From assembly GCA_902606255.1 (NCBI GenBank), contig CACLFQ010000007.1, positions 1 to 39,800 on the forward strand: a DNA stretch of 39,800 nucleotides. Reading direction: 5' to 3'. Shown here piece after piece: positions 10,125 to 19,725 of this stretch. This DNA is from an uncultured Prochlorococcus sp. Lineage in GTDB: Bacteria > Cyanobacteriota > Cyanobacteriia > PCC-6307 > Cyanobiaceae. A program made the position numbers and the translations under genes. The notes beneath the pieces are model-generated. The model made no database searches. It saw nothing but the letters and a program-made list of their open reading frames with translations, and had not been told where the DNA came from. Each line of letters opens with the position of its first letter. Within the stretch, counting starts at the first letter, position 1.

Positions 10125-11981
10125 ATGAAAGAAGATTTTACTGATTTTATTGAGGTATCTGGACTCTTAAATTATGATCCAGATACAATTTCTAAAATTT
10201 ACAAAAAAAATCCTCAAAGACTTTTAAAAAGACTTTGGCAAACACTCATACCTATTTTTGCTTACATCTTTTCTGTTGGATGGGATAAATTAACTGGACG
10301 ATTGAAAAATAAAACCCAAGCAAGATTTAGAGCAAGAGAATTAACAAATTTGTTAGTAGAACTTGGACCAGCATTTGTCAAAGCAGGACAAGCTTTATCA
10401 ACGAGACCAGATATAATTCCAGGAATTCTTTTAGAAGAATTATCTGAATTACAAGATCAACTACCGGGGTTTGATGGCGATAAAGCTATGGAATTAATAG
10501 AAGAAGATTTAGGATCCAAAATAAATGAGATTTTTCTAGAAATTGATAAGAAGCCAATTTCCGCAGCTTCTTTAGGGCAAGTACATAAAGCTAAATTAAA
10601 AAATGAAGAGATCATTGCAGTAAAAGTACAACGTCCAGGTTTAAGAGAACAAATAACTTTAGATCTTTACATAGTGAGAAATATTGCTTATTGGCTAAAG
10701 AACAACATCGGATTAATAAGAAGTGATTTAGTTGCTTTGATTGATGAATTGGGCAAGAGAGTTTTTGAAGAGATGGATTATTTAAACGAAGCTACAAATG
10801 CAGAAAAATTTAGAGATATGCATAAACACAACAAAATGATTGCCGTACCAAAAATTTACAAAGAAATAACGTCAAGAAGAGTTTTATCAATGGAATGGAT
10901 AGAGGGTAAAAAATTAACAAATTTAGAAGACGTAAAAAACTTAGGAATCAATCCTGATAAAATGATTGAAATAGGTGTGCAGTGCAGTTTAGAACAGCTT
11001 TTAGAACATGGCTTTTTCCATGCAGACCCACATCCAGGTAATTTATTAGCCTTGGAAGATGGCAGATTATGTTATCTAGATTTTGGAATGATGAGCGAGG
11101 TTTCTAGAGAATCTAGATCAGGATTAATTCAAGCAGTTGTACATTTAGTAAATAAAAACTTCGATAAATTATCTCAAGATTTCGTAAAATTAGGATTTTT
11201 ATCAGAGGAAGTTAATCTAAAACCAATTGTTCCAGCGTTTCAAGAAGTTTTCATTAATGCTGTTGAACAAGGAGTTTCAAAAATGGATTTCAAAAGCGTT
11301 ACAGACGATATGTCGGGTGTTATGTATAAATTCCCTTTCAGGCTGCCTCCATATTATGCACTTATAATTAGGTCATTACTTACATTAGAAGGAATTGCTT
11401 TAAGTGTAGATCCTAACTTCAAAATATTAGGTGCAGCTTATCCCTATTTCGCAAGAAGATTGATGGAAGACCCTGATCCACAATTAAGAGAAAGCCTCAA
11501 AGAAATGCTTTTTGATAATAAAAAATTTAAGTGGGACCGATTAGAAGATCTTCTTTCTAACGCTGCAAAGCAAACAAATCTTGATTTAGAAAAACTTTTA
11601 GACGAAGTAATAAATCTTCTTTTTTCTGCAAAAGGAGGATTCCTCAGAAATGAAATAATTGAAGGATTAACTAATCAAATAGATTTAATAAATCTGAAAA
11701 TATTAAAAAATTTGAATTACTACCTTCCAAGCTCAATTAAATTAAATATAACTAGCGAAAATAACAACTTAAGTGACCTAATACTATATGTAGAGCCATT
11801 AAGAAACTTTTTAGAGATTTTACAAAAAGTACCTGGCTATTCAATTGATATTTTTCTTAAAAGGGTTCCAAGGCTTGTCAATGAGCCGTATACAAAAGAA
11901 ATGGGTATACAAATTGCAAAAAAAGTCACTGAGAAAGGAATGGTTAGACTTGTTAAGATTGCCGCTGGCGCAAATATCTAA
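10125..11981 (+). CDS. ABC1/UbiB-family atypical kinase
   Basis: LGPAFVKAGQALSTRPDIIP, PISAASLGQVHKAKL, HADPHPGNLLALEDGRLCYLDFGMM: UbiB/ADCK family motifs. Confidence 0.94.
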   Translation: MKEDFTDFIEVSGLLNYDPDTISKIYKKNPQRLLKRLWQTLIPIFAYIFSVGWDKLTGRLKNKTQARFRARELTNLLVELGPAFVKAGQALSTRPDIIPGILLEELSELQDQLPGFDGDKAMELIEEDLGSKINEIFLEIDKKPISAASLGQVHKAKLKNEEIIAVKVQRPGLREQITLDLYIVRNIAYWLKNNIGLIRSDLVALIDELGKRVFEEMDYLNEATNAEKFRDMHKHNKMIAVPKIYKEITSRRVLSMEWIEGKKLTNLEDVKNLGINPDKMIEIGVQCSLEQLLEHGFFHADPHPGNLLALEDGRLCYLDFGMMSEVSRESRSGLIQAVVHLVNKNFDKLSQDFVKLGFLSEEVNLKPIVPAFQEVFINAVEQGVSKMDFKSVTDDMSGVMYKFPFRLPPYYALIIRSLLTLEGIALSVDPNFKILGAAYPYFARRLMEDPDPQLRESLKEMLFDNKKFKWDRLEDLLSNAAKQTNLDLEKLLDEVINLLFSAKGGFLRNEIIEGLTNQIDLINLKILKNLNYYLPSSIKLNITSENNNLSDLILYVEPLRNFLEILQKVPGYSIDIFLKRVPRLVNEPYTKEMGIQIAKKVTEKGMVRLVKIAAGANI

Positions 11982-12554
11982 ATGAAATTTAAAAAATTTT
12001 TAATATTTAAAATATTTTTTATTTTGGTAAATTCTCAATTACCTTTTAATCTTCCCAAAGCTAATGCTGCTGAAGAAATTAAAATTACATATAGTATATT
12101 TTCTAGAACAATTAAAGTTAATTCTTTAAAGACCTTTGCTTCAGAGGGTAATTCAACAAGAAAATTAAAAAAAATCTTAAAAACAACTGGCTATGCTGAT
12201 AAAGAAATCAGATCAGTATTGAATAAAGATTTTGAAATACCTATTACGATTGCAAGCAAATTAGCATATTCTGAAATAGGAAATATTTTTTTAACTAGAC
12301 TTTCATCTATTATCCATCCACCCAGAGCAAATGATGAAAGAACAGGCATGTTAGCTCTTAGAGCAAGTGTTGTTCAAGGAATTAACATTGGAAATGGGAA
12401 AATAAATCTAATAAGTTTTTTTGAAGGATATCCAACAAAAACTGTAATTTTAAATGTCAATGCTTTGAGCAAAGTTTTGAGTAAAGTAGAATCAATTTCA
12501 GAATTATTAGAGTTTTTTACAGATTCTCCTTTAGAAAAAATCAAAACAAATTAA
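11982..12554 (+). CDS. DUF1400-like (alpha/beta-hydrolase-associated) protein with N-terminal signal sequence
   Basis: Hydrophobic N-terminus followed by ANAAEEIKITYSIFSRTIKVNSLKTFASEG, similar to cyanobacterial DUF1400. ATG directly abuts the upstream stop (TAAATG). Confidence 0.72.
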   Translation: MKFKKFLIFKIFFILVNSQLPFNLPKANAAEEIKITYSIFSRTIKVNSLKTFASEGNSTRKLKKILKTTGYADKEIRSVLNKDFEIPITIASKLAYSEIGNIFLTRLSSIIHPPRANDERTGMLALRASVVQGINIGNGKINLISFFEGYPTKTVILNVNALSKVLSKVESISELLEFFTDSPLEKIKTN

Positions 12555-12560
12555 ACAGCC

Positions 12561-13664
12561 ATGATGTTATTAAATAAGATTAAAAATAAACTGCATATTA
12601 ATTACAGAAAAAAAAGATGGCCAGGTCTAATCGAAGCTTATAAACAATATCTTCCAGTTACAAAAAAAACTCCTATTATTTCCTTGAATGAAGGCAATAC
12701 ACCACTAATTCTTAGTAATTCAATTAGCAAATTAATTGGAAATGGGACAAAAGTTTTTTTAAAATATGATGGCCTAAATCCAACAGGATCTTTTAAAGAT
12801 CGTGGTATGACTATGGCAATTAGCAAAGCAAAAGAAGAGGGCCGTGAAGCAGTGATTTGTGCAAGTACTGGAAATACTTCTGCTGCAGCTGCAGCATATG
12901 CTTCTAGAGGAGGATTAAAACCTTATGTTTTAATACCGGAAGGATTTGTTGCACAGGGAAAGCTTGCGCAAGCATTGATGTATGGAGCTGAGATAATATC
13001 TATTAATGGAAACTTTGATAAAGCTCTTGAAATAGTAAGGGATTTATCTTCAGAACATCCAGTTGAACTTGTTAATTCTGTTAATCCATATAGAATCCAA
13101 GGACAAAAGACAGCAGCTTTTGAAATAGTTGATGACTTAGGTTTTGCTCCTGATTGGCTTTGTATTCCAATGGGTAATGCAGGAAATATAACTGCTTATT
13201 GGATGGGATTTAAAGAATATTCAAAAATAAAAAGAAATTTAAAATTACCAATTATGATGGGCTTTCAGTCTGAAGGCTCTGCTCCATTAGTAAAAAACAT
13301 AATAGTTAAAGATCCAGAAACAATTGCAACTGCAATAAGAATTGGAAATCCTGTAAATAGAGAAAAAGCAAAAAAAGTAAGAAAAGAGAGTAAAGGAGAC
13401 TTTCAGTCAGTTACAGATGAAGAAATAATAATTGCTTATAAAATCCTTGCCAAAGAGGGAGTCTTTTGTGAACCTGCTAGTGCAGCATCAGTTGCTGGAC
13501 TGATTAAAAATAAGAATAGAATTCAGAAAGAATCTACTATTGTTTGTGTTCTTACTGGAAACGGCTTAAAAGATCCTGATTGCGCCATAAAAAACAATGA
13601 CGCTATTTTTAGAAAAAATATTGAACCTTCATTAAAAAATATAACTAAAATTTTAGGATATTAG
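12561..13664 (+). CDS. thrC: Threonine synthase
   Basis: [32 protein letters not shown] (PLP lysine), [28 protein letters not shown] motifs. Confidence 0.96.
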   Translation: MMLLNKIKNKLHINYRKKRWPGLIEAYKQYLPVTKKTPIISLNEGNTPLILSNSISKLIGNGTKVFLKYDGLNPTGSFKDRGMTMAISKAKEEGREAVICASTGNTSAAAAAYASRGGLKPYVLIPEGFVAQGKLAQALMYGAEIISINGNFDKALEIVRDLSSEHPVELVNSVNPYRIQGQKTAAFEIVDDLGFAPDWLCIPMGNAGNITAYWMGFKEYSKIKRNLKLPIMMGFQSEGSAPLVKNIIVKDPETIATAIRIGNPVNREKAKKVRKESKGDFQSVTDEEIIIAYKILAKEGVFCEPASAASVAGLIKNKNRIQKESTIVCVLTGNGLKDPDCAIKNNDAIFRKNIEPSLKNITKILGY

Positions 13665-14000
13665 AATCCAAAAAAAATAGTGTCTGTGGAAATTAATTAA
13701 AAACAACCATGCTTTTGTTGAAAAACGCATTAAAACTAATTCTATTTGTTGAATAAATTTAAATTTTTCAGATAAAGATAAAACTATTCAACAAATAAAA
13801 AATTTTTTCCACATTATTTTGTATACGTAAACTAGGTTGAAAAGGTATTTTATTTAAGAATTCCACAGTTACCACAAGAACTACTACTACTAAATTTCTT
13901 ATTTTATTATTTATTTTTATATTAGAAGAGTAAAAAATTAAGTTATTGAATTTAATTTACGAAAAAAGTATATTGTATTTGTAAAAAGTTCCAAATTCCG
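13665..14000. other. oriC: Candidate chromosomal replication origin (oriC)
   Basis: About 336-bp AT-rich intergenic region directly upstream of dnaN with TTTTCCACA at 13805-13813, related TGTGGAAAT at 13685-13693 and AATTCCACA at 13859-13867, a perfect 13-bp inverted repeat, and an AT-only-like tract at 13891-13923. Confidence 0.72.
13743..13797. repeat. Inverted repeat TATTTGTTGAATA / TATTCAACAAATA (29-bp spacer) in the candidate oriC
   Basis: Arms at 13743-13755 and 13785-13797 are exact reverse complements; a further TTTGTTGAA lies at 13714-13722. Confidence 0.85.
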
Positions 14001-15158
14001 ATGGAAATTATTTGTAATCAAAATGAATTAAATAATGCTATACAACTAGTGAGTAAAGCAGTTGCTTCAAGACCAACGCATCCAATTCTTGCAAATATAC
14101 TTTTAACAGCTGATGAAGGAACTAATAAAATTAGCGTGACAGGATTTGACCTTAATTTAGGAATTCAAACTTCTTTTGATGGAACTGTAAAAAATAGTGG
14201 AGCTATTACTATACCTTCAAAACTTTTATCCGAAATAGTAAACAAATTACCTAATGAAACTCCTGTTTCTTTAGAAGTTGAAGGGAATTCAGATAATATT
14301 TTAATAAAAAGTGACAGAGGTTCTTTTAATCTTAAAGGTATCCCCTCTGATGAATATCCTAATTTGCCATTTGTTGAAAGTGGTACTTCTTTGAATATTG
14401 ATCCTAGTTCTTTTTTAAAAGCTTTAAAATCTACCATTTTTGCTAGTAGTAATGATGACTCTAAACAATTACTCACAGGCGTCAATTTTACATTCAAACC
14501 AAATTATTTAGAGTCTGCATCTACAGATGGTCATAGATTAGCCGTCGCTTTAATTGGTAATGAAGAACATATGGAAGATAAAGCAAACTCATCTTTAGAT
14601 GATAGTGATTTGTCAGTAACTATTCCAACTAGATCATTAAGAGAAATTGAAAAACTAGTTTCTTTGAGAAGCTCAGAAAATTCAATAAAGCTCTTCTACG
14701 ATAAAGGTCAGGTAGTATTTATTTCTTCTAATCAAATAATTACTACAAGAACCCTTGAAGGTACTTATCCTAATTATTCTCAATTAATTCCTGATACTTT
14801 TTCTAAGATTCTGAATTTTAATACAAAAAAATTAATTGATGCATTAGAAAGAATTGCTGTTTTGGCTGATCAGCAAAGTAGTGTTGTAAAGATTAAATTG
14901 GATAATACAGATTTAGCTTCAATCAGTGCAGATGCCCAAGATATTGGAAATGCAAATGAATCAATACCTGTTTCTTATTCTGGAGAAAATTTTGATATTG
15001 CATTTAACGTTAGATATCTTTTAGAAGGTTTAAAAATTATTGCCTCTGAAAATGTACTTTTAAAGTGTAATATTGCAACTACTCCAGCTGTTTTTGTACC
15101 AGAAGATAATCTAAATTCTTTTACTTATCTAGTTATGCCTGTGCAGGTTCGTTCTTAA
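14001..15158 (+). CDS. dnaN: DNA polymerase III beta sliding clamp
   Basis: MEIICNQNELNNAIQLVSKAVASRPTHPILANILL ... TDGHRLAVA ... GEYPN-like TYPNYSQLIP ... FTYLVMPVQVRS C-terminus. Confidence 0.97.
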   Translation: MEIICNQNELNNAIQLVSKAVASRPTHPILANILLTADEGTNKISVTGFDLNLGIQTSFDGTVKNSGAITIPSKLLSEIVNKLPNETPVSLEVEGNSDNILIKSDRGSFNLKGIPSDEYPNLPFVESGTSLNIDPSSFLKALKSTIFASSNDDSKQLLTGVNFTFKPNYLESASTDGHRLAVALIGNEEHMEDKANSSLDDSDLSVTIPTRSLREIEKLVSLRSSENSIKLFYDKGQVVFISSNQIITTRTLEGTYPNYSQLIPDTFSKILNFNTKKLIDALERIAVLADQQSSVVKIKLDNTDLASISADAQDIGNANESIPVSYSGENFDIAFNVRYLLEGLKIIASENVLLKCNIATTPAVFVPEDNLNSFTYLVMPVQVRS

Positions 15159-15159
15159 C

Positions 15160-15867
15160 TTGAAATTACCTAAAGAAAGTTTATTAAGTGAACTACTAAA
15201 ATATATTGTTAAGGGTAATATGGTCCTTAATTACGGAATTGGAGAAAATGTTTGGATGCATCCTCCAGTTCATCGAATTTTAGGATGGTACTCTCGTCCT
15301 TCAAATTTCGATTTAAAAAGAAATGTTTGGCGATTAAATCAAATTACTCAAATAATAGATAATGTAATTCATGTCAAAGGTGATCCAGCTATTTCTGATT
15401 TAGCAACTTTAAATAGATTTCCAACTTTAATAGAAGCTAATCTTATAAATGTAAATGGATCAAAAATAGGAGTTATTGCAGATTTTCTATTTGAAATGAA
15501 AACGGGTAAAATAAAATATTACTTAGTTTCTAGATCTAATCCTAAGATTCCAGGTTCTAGCAGATGGAAACTAAATATTGAAAATATTAATGACCAACAA
15601 CCTGGATTGGTATTTTGTGAAATTAATTCTTTAGATGATTTATCTTTAATAAAATCAAGTATTAAGAATGAATTTATGCAAAAAGGAAAAAAAATTATTG
15701 ATAGATTTGATGATATGAAAAATATTGCTTCTAATAGATTAGAGGATTGGCTTGAAGAAGATGAAGATATTAGCCAAAACTTAGATTTTAAACAAAAAAG
15801 TTTTTATAATGAAGATACGACATCCACGACTTTTAGTGAAAAAAAAGAAGATGACCCTTGGATATAA
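15160..15867 (+). CDS. PRC-barrel-like conserved cyanobacterial protein
   Basis: 235 aa, TTG start one base after the dnaN stop; GSKIGVIADFLFEMKTGKIKYYLVSRSNPKIPGSSRWKL resembles PRC-barrel domains. Confidence 0.75.
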   Translation: MKLPKESLLSELLKYIVKGNMVLNYGIGENVWMHPPVHRILGWYSRPSNFDLKRNVWRLNQITQIIDNVIHVKGDPAISDLATLNRFPTLIEANLINVNGSKIGVIADFLFEMKTGKIKYYLVSRSNPKIPGSSRWKLNIENINDQQPGLVFCEINSLDDLSLIKSSIKNEFMQKGKKIIDRFDDMKNIASNRLEDWLEEDEDISQNLDFKQKSFYNEDTTSTTFSEKKEDDPWI

Positions 15868-15873
15868 TAAAGA

Positions 15874-18213
15874 ATGATAAATCAAGAAAATCATGATCTT
15901 TATGATCTTAATGAGGCACTGAAAGTTGAAAATTTAACACTTAATGATTACGAAGAAATTTGCAAAAGATTAAAGAGAAAACCTAATAGAACGGAATTAG
16001 GCATGTTTGGCGTTATGTGGTCTGAACATTGTTGTTATAGAAATTCAAAACCTTTACTATCTAAATTTCCCACTAAAGGTAAAAATGTTTTAGTTGGACC
16101 TGGAGAAAATGCTGGCGTTATTGATGTTGGAAATAATCAAAAACTTGTTTTTAAAATAGAAAGTCATAATCATCCTTCTGCTATTGAACCTTTTCAAGGT
16201 GCTGCAACAGGTGTAGGAGGAATTTTAAGAGATATATTTACCATGGGTGCAAGGCCAATTGCAGTATTGAATTCATTGAGATTCGGAAACCTTGATAAAT
16301 CATCAAATGTGGATTTACTGCGAGGTGTTGTATCCGGTATTGCGCATTATGGGAATTGTGTTGGTGTGCCGACTGTTGGAGGTGAAATTGACTTCGATGA
16401 TAGTTATTCCGGAAATCCTTTAGTGAACGTTATGGCTTTAGGACTTTTAGAGACCAATGAAATAGTTTGTTCTGGAGCAAAAAATATAGGATCACCAGTA
16501 TTATATGTTGGTAATACTACTGGCAGAGATGGAGTTGGTGGTGCTAGTTTTGCCAGCTCAGAATTAACTACAACCTCATTAGATGATAGACCAGCAGTTC
16601 AGGTAGGTGATCCGTTTATTGAGAAAAGTCTTATTGAAGCCTGTTTGGATGCTTTCAAAACAGGAGATGTAATTGCAGCTCAAGATATGGGTGCCGCAGG
16701 ATTAACATGCAGTAGTGCAGAAATGGCTGCAAATGGAAAATTAGGTATATCTATTGATTTAGATTTGGTTCCTTCTAGAGAAGATGATATGACTCCATAC
16801 CAATATTTATTATCTGAATCGCAAGAGAGAATGTTGTTTGTTGTTAAAGAAGAAAAAATTAATCATCTTATTGAAAAATTTAATAAGTGGGGATTATATG
16901 CCAATGTAATTGGTCAAGTTATAGGAACTAATGAGGTAATTATTTCTCATAAAGGTAAAATTGTTGCCCAAATACCTACTTCTGCATTGTCTGATGATAC
17001 CCCTGTCAATTTTCACAATGTGATTAATAATCCACCTGATTATCTTTTAAAGAAATGGGATTGGAAAGAAAATGATTTACCAGAAATTTATGAGCAAAAA
17101 ATATTTTCATTGAAGGAAAATAAGAATTTTTCTTATTCAGAAATTATTTTAAAACTACTCTCTAATCCTTCAATAGCTTCTAAACGATGGATTTATAGAC
17201 AATATGATTCTCAAGTGCAGGCAAATACAGTTTTTAAACCCGGAAAATCAGATGCAGCTGTAATAAGACTAAGGGAACAAAATAAAAAAAATAAAACTAA
17301 AAAATTTTCTGGTGTTGCGGCTTCAGTTGATTGTAATAGTAGATGGGTTGCTCTTGATCCTTTTAGAGGCACAATCGCTGCTGTCGCAGAATCTGCTAGA
17401 AATGTTAGTTGTGTTGGTGCTGAACCAGTAGCAATTACAAATAATTTAAATTTTTCTTCTCCGGAGAATGAAATAGGATATTGGCAACTCTCATCTTCAT
17501 GTAATGCAATTGCTGAAGCCTGTAAAGCATTGGAAACTCCTGTAACAGGAGGTAATGTTTCTTTATACAATGAATCTAAAAATAAAGATAACGTAATAAC
17601 TCCTATCAATCCTACTCCAGTTATTGGAATGGTTGGAAAGATAGATAATGTCGACAAAGCTATAAGTAGTGAATGGAAAAATATTGATGATCAAATCTGG
17701 TTAATTGGTTCTTATAAATCAGATACAACAATTGCAGCTAGCTCTTATTTGGAATATTTTCATGGAGAAATAACAGGTCGGCCTCCAAAAATAGATTTGC
17801 TCGATGAAAAGTTTTGCCAGAGTTTTTTAAGAAATGCGATATTAACAGGCTTTGTCGATTCTTCTCATGATATCAGTGATGGTGGTTTGGCTATAGCTTT
17901 AGCAGAGTCTTGCATTTTGTCCGCAAAAGGTGCATTGATAGACTTAGAGAAAGATTTAAATAGAGATGATAATTTATTGTTTGCAGAAGGAGGTTCTAGA
18001 ATTATTTTTTCAATTAGTAAAAAGAAACAAAATCAATGGCTTAATTATTTAAAAAAAAATCAAATAAATTTTCCATCAAGTGTTTATCTAAAAAAAATAG
18101 GATATGTATCTAGTGACACTCTGAAGATAAAAATTCAAGATAAAAATATCTGCAACATTAGGGTTGAGGAATTATCCGAAAAATTCAATAATAGTATTTC
18201 AGGTTACTTTTAA
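15874..18213 (+). CDS. purL: Phosphoribosylformylglycinamidine synthase subunit PurL
   Basis: ELGMFGVMWSEHCCYRNSKPLL, KIESHNHPSAIEPFQGAATGVGGILRDIFTMGARPIA motifs; 779 aa. Confidence 0.98.
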   Translation: MINQENHDLYDLNEALKVENLTLNDYEEICKRLKRKPNRTELGMFGVMWSEHCCYRNSKPLLSKFPTKGKNVLVGPGENAGVIDVGNNQKLVFKIESHNHPSAIEPFQGAATGVGGILRDIFTMGARPIAVLNSLRFGNLDKSSNVDLLRGVVSGIAHYGNCVGVPTVGGEIDFDDSYSGNPLVNVMALGLLETNEIVCSGAKNIGSPVLYVGNTTGRDGVGGASFASSELTTTSLDDRPAVQVGDPFIEKSLIEACLDAFKTGDVIAAQDMGAAGLTCSSAEMAANGKLGISIDLDLVPSREDDMTPYQYLLSESQERMLFVVKEEKINHLIEKFNKWGLYANVIGQVIGTNEVIISHKGKIVAQIPTSALSDDTPVNFHNVINNPPDYLLKKWDWKENDLPEIYEQKIFSLKENKNFSYSEIILKLLSNPSIASKRWIYRQYDSQVQANTVFKPGKSDAAVIRLREQNKKNKTKKFSGVAASVDCNSRWVALDPFRGTIAAVAESARNVSCVGAEPVAITNNLNFSSPENEIGYWQLSSSCNAIAEACKALETPVTGGNVSLYNESKNKDNVITPINPTPVIGMVGKIDNVDKAISSEWKNIDDQIWLIGSYKSDTTIAASSYLEYFHGEITGRPPKIDLLDEKFCQSFLRNAILTGFVDSSHDISDGGLAIALAESCILSAKGALIDLEKDLNRDDNLLFAEGGSRIIFSISKKKQNQWLNYLKKNQINFPSSVYLKKIGYVSSDTLKIKIQDKNICNIRVEELSEKFNNSISGYF

Positions 18214-18264
18214 ATAAATATGAAAAATATTTTTCAACTACTAATCTTTTTTAGATATTAAGTT

Positions 18265-19725
18265 ATGTGCGGAATAGTTGGAATCGTTTCTTCAGATGAT
18301 GTAAATCAACAAATTTATGATAGTCTTTTGCTTTTGCAGCATAGAGGTCAAGATTCAACAGGTATAGCCACAATGGAAAATACTGTTTTTCATATACATA
18401 AGGCTAAGGGTCAGGTTAATACTGCTTACAGAACGAGAGATATGAGGAATCTAATCGGCAAAATTGGATTGGGTCATGTTAGGTATGCAACAAAGGGATC
18501 AGCAGAAAGTGTAGAAGAAGCACAGCCTTTTTACGTTAATGCTCCTTATGGAATCGTTTTAATACATAATGGAAATTTGACGAATACCAGAGATTTAGAA
18601 AAACAATTATTTAATATTGACAAGCGACATACAAATTCTTCAAGCGATACTGAAATGTTGTTAAATGTATTTGCGACAGAATTACAAGAACAAATTCATA
18701 ATCAAGAATTAGAACCTGATATTATTTTTGATGCGGTCAAGTCTTTACATAAAAGAATTCAGGGATCATATGCTTCAATTGCATTAATTTCAGGACATGG
18801 TTTATTAGCATTCAGAGACCCTTTCGGTATTAGGCCTTTAGTCATAGGAAAAAGACTTTCATTGACCACAAAAAAAGAAGAGTGGATGGTTGCTAGCGAA
18901 TCTCTAGTTCTTGAGAATAACGATTATCAAGTAGTGAGAGATGTAGATCCTGGAGAAGCTGTTTTTATAAATCTTAATGGGGAGTTTTTTTCTAAGCAAT
19001 GTTCTGAAAATCCAATCTTATTTCCCTGTGCTTTTGAATATGTCTATTTAGCTAGGCCAGATTCAATTATGAATGGAATTTCAGTGTATAAAGCCCGTTT
19101 AAAGATGGGAGATTATTTGGCAGAAACAATAAAAGAAACAATTAATTCTGGAGATGTTGATGTAGTTATGCCTATTCCTGATTCCTCACGACCTGCGGCA
19201 ATGCAAGTTGCAAGACAGTTAGGGATAGAATATAGGGAAGGTTTTTTTAAAAATAGATATGTTGGCAGAACATTCATAATGCCTGGTCAGCAAAAACGTA
19301 AGAAATCTGTAAGACAAAAATTAAATGCCATGAGTGCAGAGTTTAAAAATAAAAATGTATTAATTGTTGATGATTCGATAGTAAGAGGTACTACTTCAAA
19401 AGAAATTGTCCAGATGGCTAAAGATGCAGGAGCAAATAAAGTTTTTTTTACATCAGCAGCACCTCCTGTTCGTTATCCTCATGTTTATGGAATTAATATG
19501 CCTAATAGAGATGAATTAATAGCTCACGATAGAACAATAAGTGAAATAGCTAATCACCTTGAAATTGATAACCTTGTTTATCAAAGTGTTGAAAGTTTGC
19601 GAAAATCTATAATAAGTGATTCTCCTATTAAAGATTTGGAGATGAGTTGCTTTACTGGTTCTTATGTAACAGGAACAGTAAATCAAGAGTATTTAAATTG
19701 GGTTGAAAATGAATATAAATCTTAG
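18265..19725 (+). CDS. purF: Amidophosphoribosyltransferase
   Basis: [10 protein letters not shown]-terminal nucleophile, [39 protein letters not shown]. Confidence 0.98.
   Translation: MCGIVGIVSSDDVNQQIYDSLLLLQHRGQDSTGIATMENTVFHIHKAKGQVNTAYRTRDMRNLIGKIGLGHVRYATKGSAESVEEAQPFYVNAPYGIVLIHNGNLTNTRDLEKQLFNIDKRHTNSSSDTEMLLNVFATELQEQIHNQELEPDIIFDAVKSLHKRIQGSYASIALISGHGLLAFRDPFGIRPLVIGKRLSLTTKKEEWMVASESLVLENNDYQVVRDVDPGEAVFINLNGEFFSKQCSENPILFPCAFEYVYLARPDSIMNGISVYKARLKMGDYLAETIKETINSGDVDVVMPIPDSSRPAAMQVARQLGIEYREGFFKNRYVGRTFIMPGQQKRKKSVRQKLNAMSAEFKNKNVLIVDDSIVRGTTSKEIVQMAKDAGANKVFFTSAAPPVRYPHVYGINMPNRDELIAHDRTISEIANHLEIDNLVYQSVESLRKSIISDSPIKDLEMSCFTGSYVTGTVNQEYLNWVENEYKS

Noticed and set aside
14165-14497. 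110-aa minus-strand ORF inside dnaN
   Set aside because: Antisense shadow of dnaN.
17211-17657. 148-aa minus-strand ORF inside purL
   Set aside because: Long but antisense to conserved PurL sequence; no start context or family motif.
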